Shown here: positions 56,341 through 64,000 of the stretch, in pieces
Layout of the letters: each line of letters starts with the position of its first letter
Numbering within the stretch: position 1 is the stretch's first letter
Source of the DNA: Spodoptera frugiperda
Taxonomy: Eukaryota; Arthropoda; Insecta; Lepidoptera; Noctuidae
DNA: 64,000 nucleotides
Assembly: GCF_023101765.2 (NCBI RefSeq)
Contig: NC_064224.1
Location: forward strand, 8,946,103-9,010,102
Reading direction: 5' to 3'
The notes under the pieces: generated by a model
What the model was told of the DNA's origin: nothing
Database searches by the model: none
The model's input: only the letters and a program-made list of their open reading frames with translations
Translations under genes and position numbers: made by a program

Positions 56341-57780
56341 TATTTATAATATTTGCGTATTTGTTTGTCTTTATAAAAACTTCATTGGTTTCAAGTATAT
56401 GTATTATTGATGATTGTTATCAATAGTGATTCTACAGATTTATTATGATTGGATTAGCATTTCTATTTAGTTTCTGTTGTAACAACGTTAAAATACGCAT
56501 TTCCTTTCGATTTTCCAATCCGACCATTCAAATAATAACTTTAAAACGAGATAAGAGTCATATTTCAACCAAGTAAACCCCAATTATATGAGAAACAATA
56601 AAAATACGAAATGTTTGATAGAAAATCGTTGAAAAATCAAAGTTATTACCTTATTCCCTTGTAAACTTTTTATCAGTAATAAACAAAAATGTGGTTTATA
56701 ACTTGTACGGAATTGTAAGGAGCTATAAAGTGAACGATTGCATCAATTTCACGCCAATCCGTTGTAACTAACATATCGATTGACCAGTTTTACAGTCGCA
56801 TTCAATTTTAATGGAAATCCTGATAACTTATTGCTTTCGACTATAAAAATATAATCGTATATGTTTCTACCTAATTCTTGGTAATTTTATGTTGTGGAAA
56901 ATTTTCAGAGGAAATTATATTGTTTTTACGTTTCCCTTTGCGAAACATATTGAATTATTGATGCAAATAACTATATGTATGTTACAAATACAATACTGTT
57001 TAATGGCGTACATTTCTAAACACCAAAATCCCATTCGATATCATTAACTTGATTAATTCGACGGCTGTAGCGAAACTGTCACCACAAATACTGATTTGAC
57101 AAAAGCAATGCTCTTAAATTGTCTTAAAGGCCTTGTATTTCTTCCAAAACAATATTCAAGCTAAAATTATTATCAGCAATTACTCTTTATTGTGTGACTC
57201 ATTCAATAAACACTGTAGACAAAGCCAAATGTAACCCAATTCCTAACCTAAATAAGCGTAATATACAACCTTAAATCCATTTTTGGCAGAATAACAGATA
57301 TACAGACTGTATGCATTAGTTACAATATCTCAAAAGCTACTGGCTGGATACAACGTGAATACATTTCGCAAGCCATTAACCCTGTGACAAATTGTCTTAC
57401 AAAATGGCTGCCGACGTTTTTTGGGCGGGAAATCTGTTGTTGGCGCGCAGAAAAATTCGACAACGGATTTTTCTTTCAATAGCATGTGATATATGATTGG
57501 AGGGGTCGCATTGAATAGTTTTTTATTAGCTAGTTCCTTTAATCCTTTATTGTTGCTCGTCGACCATGAAATTATGTTATGATTTGTGTTTTCTATTTTT
57601 TTATCGCTATTGTAACGCATTTTTTAAAATACAATTACGTATTTATATAGATTTGCATTTAATTGAGCAAAAACTTCTTTCATCGTGATGAAAATGTATT
57701 TAATGATGGATGGTGTTTATGTACCATGAAAGTAATTGGTTAAATTACATAATAGTAATTAAGAAATTCTTTGTCAACAG

Positions 57781-57981
57781 GTTAAAGTTTGGTTCCAAAA
57801 TAGAAGAACGAAACACAAACGAATGCAGCAAGAGGAGGAAGCGAAGACGGGAGGCAAGTCAGGTTCCTCGAGCATGAAGCCGGACGACGGCAGCCAGCTC
57901 AACAACTCCTACGAGGATGATGACGAGGAACTAATCGATATGGACATGGACGAACTCAGTGAAAGTGAAAATGAAACGTAA
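57781..57981 (+). CDS. ems: Empty spiracles/EMX-class homeobox gene, exon 3 (homeodomain C-terminus, acidic tail, stop)
   Basis: Acceptor TTTGTCAACAG|GTTAAA. It encodes residues 209-274 and stops with TAA at 57979. The first residues, VKVWFQNRRTKHKRMQQ, complete homeodomain helix 3 with W48, F49, Q50, N51 and R53; Q50 predicts binding to TAATTA/TAATTG-type sites. After a Gly/Ser/Lys spacer comes an acidic tail (YEDDDEELIDMDMDELSESE), which resembles the end of fly Ems and supports that name. Full length by joining the three exons is 274 residues, shorter than fly Ems (about 490) because long low-complexity regions are absent. All three exons are in phase and no defect is seen. Confidence 0.95.
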   Translation, partial: VKVWFQNRRTKHKRMQQEEEAKTGGKSGSSSMKPDDGSQLNNSYEDDDEELIDMDMDELSESENET

Positions 57982-60829
57982 GACAGTGGACTAAGTGATA
58001 AAATTGTGTAAATATTAATGTAATCTAGATGTTTAGAGTATAGTTTTATTTATTTATGATTTTTAAGAGATTCTAGTACTGGCGATGTTGGTGGTATCTG
58101 TACGCCTGTCTCAGCCTACACTGACTCCAATAACGCTTGAATTCACCAGAATCAAATGAATTATGTACACATTTCATCGTGATTAGTACAAGCCATGCTT
58201 TACAAATCAAGCCCGATATTGTCATTAATAATCTTAATTTCAATAATTAATTTTGGCACTTGGCATGTCGCAATCAAATTTGCTGGTTTTAATTAAAATT
58301 TATTTGATTACCAAAGCTCGTTTATCAACACACAACATGATCAATCTTCAAAAAGTGGGCGTTAGTTGGTGTTTGCAATAATTTATATCAATTCTAAAGC
58401 CATTATTGTGGCCATATCATTAAATCAACTTTATAAAACGGTTTCAAAATGGCTTCCCGGGTCTTGTTAGCGTCACGGCTTATTAGATAACAAAATTGGC
58501 CGTATTATAATAGTTTTCGGGGTTTAAATTAATTAAAAATGGCTCTTTTTTGATGTTCATCCAGTGATGTGGGTATAATTAGACATTTTAGATTTGAAAC
58601 GTTGATAGGCAGGGTATGTGGTTTCTCAACGAGCGCTGTCAACGGAGGAGAAGGATAACAATACGAGAGTTACGGGTGTTAGAGTGAGATAGGTGTAATA
58701 TAGAGATGAAGGCGATTATGGGTGCGTTCAGGGCCCTATTATTAAGAGATGCGTTCGAAAACTATCGCGTTCTCGAATCGCGTTTCGTAATTGCTCGCGA
58801 CGTAACCAAATTGTTTCTCGACTCGTTGACGATTGTTCTCAGCCACTATTTGTCTACGCGTTAGGAATTTAACGATAGAGATCTTTTTGTTGTTGATGAT
58901 TTCTTTGACGCGTTGCCTAACTGTTTAGTTTGACTAACGACATGTCTCGACTATTGTTTTAATGTGTCACTTGTTTTTTATATTGTTTCAAATGTGAGCT
59001 TGAATTTTTATGGCCATTATTAATAGTGAAGTCCACTTTTTATTGCGAGGTGGTTTTGAATACTTTTGATACCGAAAATAATAATGAATTCGCACTAATC
59101 GTTCGTTCGGCTATTTTATGGCGGATTACAGTTGAACGCTAAAAACTTTACGGTCAATTAATCGATTAGCAACTTTGATTATGCTTAATTAAACTCCAAA
59201 CTGGTTGGGGAAAGCTATGACTGGTATCATAACTCATGATTTTCTCAGCGTTTTTGGTAAATTTGTCCAGAAATGTACAGGATCAGTTCTCATTGTATTG
59301 TTTACTATGTTACTTCATAGGCTGTGGCCTTAAAACCCGAGTTTAAACGAGCGATTATAAGGCTAATTTGTATTTTCCTTTCCGTCTTTTGTTCATATGA
59401 TTTACGATTACGAGTATCGAGTTCTCGCCGAATCGATTTACCGAGTGAATCGATTTTAAAAACAAACTATTTTGTTTTTGTTCAGTAACCGTGCGGTTAT
59501 GCCATGTTGTTACAAAATGTAGTTTTTAAAAACATGCTAAGGTAATATATTTTTAATTGCTTCATATTGTTGAGTGGAAATTGGTTTCGATAAATGATAG
59601 AGAGCTTTAGATTTTACGTTATACTACACAGATTTAACTAGTAAAGAGTTCACAGCGTATTTATAAAGATTGAGAAATAAATTCTCTTTGGCTATTCGAA
59701 TTCTTTAGTCTAATAAAAAACAAAAATCGATCATTGGAATGCGCTAACTACCTCACTGCGCTATTAAAAAAAAATCCGAGGCAAAGAACCAAAGCGTTTG
59801 GCTCGACGCCATTCGTAATTTGAAATCTAGATTCCATTTTCAGCTCAATTAACTCTTAGTCGATTTTAATTATCGATTTTATTCATTAAGTGTTTGCGAT
59901 TAGCGGGCATGTCGATATTTTACGATGTATTCTTTCGTAAAAGTCCGTTTTTAATTACATTCGCATTGATTGCTTTTAATTCGCTGATTATGTGACATTA
60001 TAGGGTTTATTGGAGTCATTCGATGTTGAGATAAGGCTGTACGATATTCGAATTGATTTTGACATGAGAATTTTGAGTGATACCGATGATTTTTTACTTA
60101 TTGTTATAGGAAAAAGGACCGATTTTAACGAAAAAATCATCAAAAACATAGTCAAAATAACCTTGTCTCAATAATTATGTACTTATTTTAAGTTAAAGAA
60201 TTTAATAGTTTATTATTTATGTTACGTTCGGATTTTTTTGACTGTTTCGTTGAAATCGGTCCTGTGTACTTATACTTAGAGCTCAAAATTGAGTAGCAAT
60301 ACACATGAAAGTAAAACATATTGCATACATATAAAGTTAACGATTCGCTCAAATATAGTAGTTTTATTAAGCCAGTTCCTTTAGAGTAATACGTTATGTG
60401 AATAAAAATATCTAACAACTCTATGCAGTATTATAATATCTACCCAGTGACGTTGGTATTTGACTGAGTGACGTCACAGTTTGTACACTAGAGTGACGTC
60501 AGAATGCGAGGAGCGGTATGAGAGATTAAAAATTAAATATTGATAATAAATAGTATGTCTAAATATTTATTTCTGATTTTTATTTTCTTCTTAAGACCTG
60601 GTGTTCAGTGAAATCATTATATTTTTACTTTTTATTTCACAAAGACTTTGTCAACAGTCTGTTGTTCTTCAACCTAAGATGATCTACTTATGTAATGAGA
60701 GGTTGTCACATGTACCTTCGAAATTCAACCCAGTGAAGTCAACCATAAAATGAAGTATAAGACAAGAAAACTACTTAAAAGAAAGAAAACGAAGTATTTA
60801 TTCACTACTTATTTTTAAAGTCAACCTAA

Positions 60830-61090
60830 GAGCGGTACCACACGAAGCGTTGCACACGTTTCACTGGCGCCGCAACGTTGTTATGTCGCCGTAGCAGCAT
60901 TGGACAGTCTGTTAATGAAAGTTTCCTTGTGACGCAAAACAACTGAGCGGTGTCGCTTTGACGTCGCAACGCATTCACCCATCCCCGCCTTGTCTTGGTG
61001 GTTGCAAGTCCGGTGCATCGTGTGACATGCAACAGATATTTCTATGTATGACGACGCAGCGACACCGCTCTGTTTCGTGTGTCCCCGCTC
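60830..61090. mobile_element. 261-bp MITE with TAA target duplication
   Basis: Inverted ends GAGCGGTACCACACGAAGCG and GTTTCGTGTGTCCCCGCTC, flanked by TAA at 60827-60829 and 61091-61093. Inside, GAGCGGTGTCGCTTTGACGTCGC and GCAGCGACACCGCTC are also inverted. Three-base TAA/TTA duplications point to PIF/Harbinger. Minus-strand frames of 68-73 codons here are by-products. Confidence 0.8.
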
Positions 61091-61520
61091 TAATTCACAC
61101 AAACATTTATGCGTGTTTGCCTACAGGCTACACTTTAAAACACGAAGCGTGCAATAAAGACCGATGAACGAAATCGCTTCAAGCACTCCCATTCATTCAT
61201 TCAGTCTTTTAGTTCATTCACACGTTGACAGATGCGTGACAACTGACAATTGACAATTTGACGTTTATATTTAACGTAAGAAAAGAATACAGATAATGTA
61301 TATAAAACTATTTATTTCTTATTATGTATTTATTAAGGAACTTATGTTTAAGATTGGGCATGTTTTGGAGGACTTGTTCACAAGATTTTGTGTTAAAATA
61401 TGTATTTGAAGATGACATCTTACTAATTGCATTTTTAGTTTAGAATTTTTTATTCAAACAATGTATTTCACTAATTTTAATTTTTTGAAATTGTAATGGG
61501 AATTCTATAATGTTGTTTTC

Positions 61521-61526
61521 AATAAA
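61521..61526 (+). terminator. Candidate polyadenylation signal AATAAA
   Basis: AATAAA in TTTTCAATAAAGATTTTAAT, followed within 30 bases by a TG/T-rich stretch (TATTTGTCATTTGGTG). It is about 3.5 kb after the ems stop codon. Other AATAAA words are nearby (61154, 61738), so the choice is uncertain. Confidence 0.3.
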
Positions 61527-61551
61527 GATTTTAATTTAGTATTTGTCATTT

Positions 61552-61668
61552 GGTGAAGCGCTAGTGAGGCATAGATAGGGTCTTTTATCTTTAAGTCCAA
61601 TCGTTCGATAGCTGTCAACAACTTTATTGAGAAGAGACCTTACTGTACACTAGCGCCTCTACCAATTT
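61552..61668. repeat. Short inverted-repeat element
   Basis: GAAGCGCTAGTGAGGCATAG on the left pairs imperfectly with CTGTACACTAGCGCCTC on the right; AGGGTCTTTT and AGAGACCTT are the inner partners. A small MITE is likely; limits approximate. Confidence 0.5.
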
Positions 61669-62035
61669 AAAAACTCTTGTTTCATGTATTTACGCCCAAT
61701 CTTTTAAATATATTGTAAATGTCTCTAAAATTTAAAAATAAAAGGTTCCTTCTTCTTCGTAATGCCACAAAAACAGTTTTGTAAATAAATTAACTAACAA
61801 ACAATCTTCTAGGTTAGTTGTACATTCTTTTTATTTAATAAAAAACATAGTAAAGTTGTACATATGTGTGTTTAGATGTAAAAGAATACGGTATAAGTGT
61901 ATCTGTGTGTATATCAAGTCTTCAATGACGCCCATAATGTTTCGTTCCGACTCATTGCGAAAATGTAGTAACTTAAAATCAAACGAGTGATATATAAAAT
62001 ATATGTTTTTACTCATTTAACTTTTTGTTGTTTTC

Positions 62036-62200
62036 TTTCTCATATCAACGGCCTATAAATGGCCACTGCTGAACAAAGGCTCCTTCTCACACGGAAAAGG
62101 TTTGAGCATTAATCACCAGGCTTGCTCAATACGGGTTGGCGATTTCAAACTTATAATTAGAAATTATAAGCCCAGGCTTCTTCACGATGTTTTCCTATAA
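62036..62200 (+). repeat. LINE-tail-like repeat (CCTATAAATGGCCACTGCTG)
   Basis: CAACGGCCTATAAATGGCCA, CTGCTGAACAAAGGCTCC, GGTTTGAGCATTAATCACC, ATACGGGTTGGCGATTTC and CTTCACGATGTTTTCCT; same family as 36166. Confidence 0.78.
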
Positions 62201-62204
62201 ATAT

Positions 62205-62280
62205 ATAAATGTGAGTTTGTTTGTTTGGGTGTTTTGATTTGGAAACGTGGGCAAAGCTGCTGGCAGAAACTAAATAAATA
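62205..62280 (+). repeat. Old dispersed repeat (GTGAGTTTGTTTGTTTGGGTG...), internally deleted
   Basis: AATGTGAGTTTGTTTGTTTG and GTGGGCAAAGCTGCTGGCAG, the two ends of the 17450 family with the middle lost. Confidence 0.6.
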
Positions 62281-62449
62281 AAGGTTTGACTTACAACTAG
62301 TATAGGTAAATGTGTGTTTGTTTGTATGGACTACAGGTACTGAACTTTATTATTGATGAAATTCATACCAGGTGCCACGTAAGTATGTAATAAAGAAAAT
62401 CTACGATTCAGTAGCCACCAATTTACTGATCCTAAGTAGGGATGGGTAA

Positions 62450-62605
62450 TCCGGAGCTGCGGACGACGTAAAAGGTTACCGGGGCTCGGGCTCAAAGTAG
62501 GAGAAGGAACGGGGTGGTTTTTAGTCAGTAAGAGTCTGACACTCCCTCTCGCCTCACCCAAGGCGGGAGAAGTCATTGGATGATTTTCCCCCTCAAAAGA
62601 AAAAG
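62450..62605 (+). repeat. Dispersed 'CCGGAGCTGCGGAC' repeat, full copy
   Basis: ATCCGGAGCTGCGGACGACG, GGTTACCGGGGCTCGG, GGAACGGGGTGGTTTTTAGT, CAGTAAGAGTCTGACACTCC and TTGGATGATTTTCCCCCTC. The antisense 81-codon frame across it is not a gene. Confidence 0.93.
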
Positions 62606-63372
62606 TAGGGATAGGTAAGATAGGGGCTTTATTTCATGATTTTCAGAGCTACATCAGAACCTAAGTATACTATGCCTATGATAGTTTAGTGTTAGAGACA
62701 GAATGACTTAATTAAGCCCAAAATAAAGGCACAAAAGAGACTGCACAACTGGGAGAAACACGGAAATGAGACTTAAAACTAAGTGGGTCCAATGTGTGAG
62801 CTGTTATACTTGTTTCCAATAATGGTATGGCAAACATTTCACAAGGTTCGTATAATAAACTACCGCAACAAATTAATTTTTAATGTTCCAGCCTTTTCAT
62901 TGTGGTATCTACTGTAGATCCTGGCCTACAGGACTTGCAGCAGTTTTTGGAGTTTGTGGCGGGCTTGTCCCAAAAAAAGTTCTTTCACTACATACAATTT
63001 TAATAACAACGTTTCCATCAATTACATATATAAGAACACCAAATAAAAACATTTAAAAATAGTATAGGATAGATAGATAGGATTAATAATATCGTATAAG
63101 ATATACCTACATAAATATTTTCACTACATAACATACGTTCTGTACTTATATACCTACTCGTATCTACATAATTATACCTAAGTCAACTATATAATTAGTA
63201 CTTACATAAAACGTCTGGTTGCTTAATCTAGCCGTACCAACGCATTAGACATAATTACTAAGTTCCAACGTTAATGCTAGGTATTTAGCTAAATCTAGAC
63301 CAGACTGACAGGTGACCTAGCTAGACCTACTAGGGGAAAATCTACGTTTTATGATGATAGACTTAAATTGAC
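62606..63372. other. Gene-free stretch
   Basis: No supported gene. TATAGGATAGATAGATAGG at 63064 is a short GATA-type simple repeat. Otherwise AT-rich and unassigned. Confidence 0.4.
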
Positions 63373-63723
63373 TGCCTCTTTGGTCTTGTAGTCGAAAGTG
63401 CGGCGAGGAAGGTCTGTTTTCTGGGTTGAGTAAAGTATTATCGGGATTTTTGAATTTTTTTTAGTATGCAAGTGCGACTGCCTGACAACGGGTCTCTCTC
63501 GATTCTCGGGTCGAGCAAAACAACGGTCGGGCTTTTTTCAGTATTTCAAAAATTTCTCAGTTGTAGCACAGAGTCTGGAATTGTGATCGGTATATGGCAA
63601 TAGGCTCACCCCCTATTCCATGGGACTTATAACACAAATGGTGAAAAGTGGGTGTACATTGTATATATCTGGCATTATGTGCACCTCTGTCTACATAAGT
63701 GGGGACAAAAGCCCTGACGTTAA
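63373..63723 (+). repeat. SINE first family, two heads in tandem
   Basis: A first decayed head and start (ACTGCCTCTTTGGTCTTGTAG to TTATCGGGATTTTTGAA) is followed at 63466 by a second head (GCAAGTGCGACTGCCTGACA) and a full body ending ACAAAAGCCCTGACGTT. Head-to-tail partial copies, or a template jump. Confidence 0.8.
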
Positions 63724-64000
63724 AAAATAGACTTAAAATAAATAGCTCTCACACTAAGAGGCAATAGCTCAGCGGTTATAGTAAGATCAAAGGTCAAGAG
63801 TTCCAACCTCCTGCTTATTACGCGTCCATTTGCGTCAGATTAAAATTAGACTTAGGTATAATTAGGTAAGCTGAATTAATGTGCAGTCTAGATTTTAATT
63901 AATTAAGTAATTATTAAATGTGGTTTAAAAGTTATGTATACGTATGTATGAAATACTGAAGTTAATTTTATCTGTTAGATAGGTTCTTCTGATATAATTT

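Larger units (their letters stand above)
43048..57780 (+). other. Intron 2 of the ems-class gene (about 14.7 kb)
   Basis: Starts GTACGT and ends TTTGTCAACAG. It splits the homeobox. Repeats are listed separately. The blocks 45.7-46.9, 47.2-50.8, 53.2-54.5 and 56.4-57.8 kb lack recognisable repeats and are the best places to look for enhancers. No other gene is supported. Confidence 0.8.
57982..61540 (+). other. Probable long 3' UTR and downstream flank of the ems-class gene
   Basis: No further gene is supported. The first 2.5 kb is free of recognisable repeats. Pho/YY1-like words occur at 58446 and 59114, and two exact TGACGTCA sites at 60469 and 60494. Several AATAAA signals are present; the one at 61521, in GTTTTCAATAAAGATTTTAA, is a plausible end. 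A MITE lies at 60830-61090. How much of this is transcribed is unknown. Confidence 0.4.

Noticed and set aside
57330..57620. 96-codon minus-strand ORF before exon 3
   Set aside because: It covers the GCCATTTT/GGCGGGAA region, has no recognisable domain and no supporting splice context.
60826..61167. Three overlapping ORFs of 68-73 codons
   Set aside because: They overlap a non-coding MITE with clear ends and target duplication.
63755..63830. tRNA gene
   Set aside because: Box-like words exist but no cloverleaf or matching acceptor arm could be formed by eye.

Overview
The window looks like nuclear DNA of a moth, most likely a noctuid or close relative. It is AT-rich and crowded with tRNA-derived SINEs, foldback and TIR-type MITEs and truncated non-LTR retrotransposons of the kind I know from noctuid genomes. 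The species call is inference from repeat style and protein similarity; no search was run.

Two host genes can be supported. On the minus strand, a complete three-exon gene (2673-4190) encodes a 304-residue beta-1,4-galactosyltransferase 7, the enzyme that adds the first galactose of the glycosaminoglycan linker in the Golgi. On the plus strand, three exons spread over about 33 kb (25087-25537, 42875-43047, 57781-57981) encode a 274-residue empty spiracles/E5/EMX-class homeodomain protein. Its parts are an N-terminal eh1-like motif, a YPWL hexapeptide, a homeodomain split by an intron between positions 44 and 45, and an acidic tail. Its introns are about 17.3 and 14.7 kb and hold no other host gene that I can support.

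Layout. 1-833: edge of a Polinton/Maverick-type element (A32/FtsK-like packaging ATPase plus a small ORF). 1324-2640: a Tigger-like and a Harbinger-like MITE. 2673-4190: beta4GalT7. 4862-7351: a 5'-truncated CR1/jockey-group LINE with a long open RT frame. 7.4-24.8 kb: gene-free upstream region of the homeobox gene, with two SINE families, several MITEs, a 134-bp tandem duplication and scattered TATCGATA and GCCATTTT motifs. 24.8-58 kb: the homeobox gene, with most intronic sequence made of old repeats, one jockey-like LINE tail (38.7-39.56 kb) and repeat-poor blocks. 58-62 kb: probable long 3' UTR and flank, with a MITE bounded by a TAA duplication. 62-64 kb: more repeats.

The two host genes act in unrelated processes and are simply neighbours. 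I found no new multi-gene system. The more interesting signals are the Polinton edge, recurrent Pho/YY1-like GCCATTTT motifs with nearby GGCGGGAA-type sites around the homeobox locus, a short upstream ORF in its leader, and several mobile elements whose target duplications or nested joins can be read directly.
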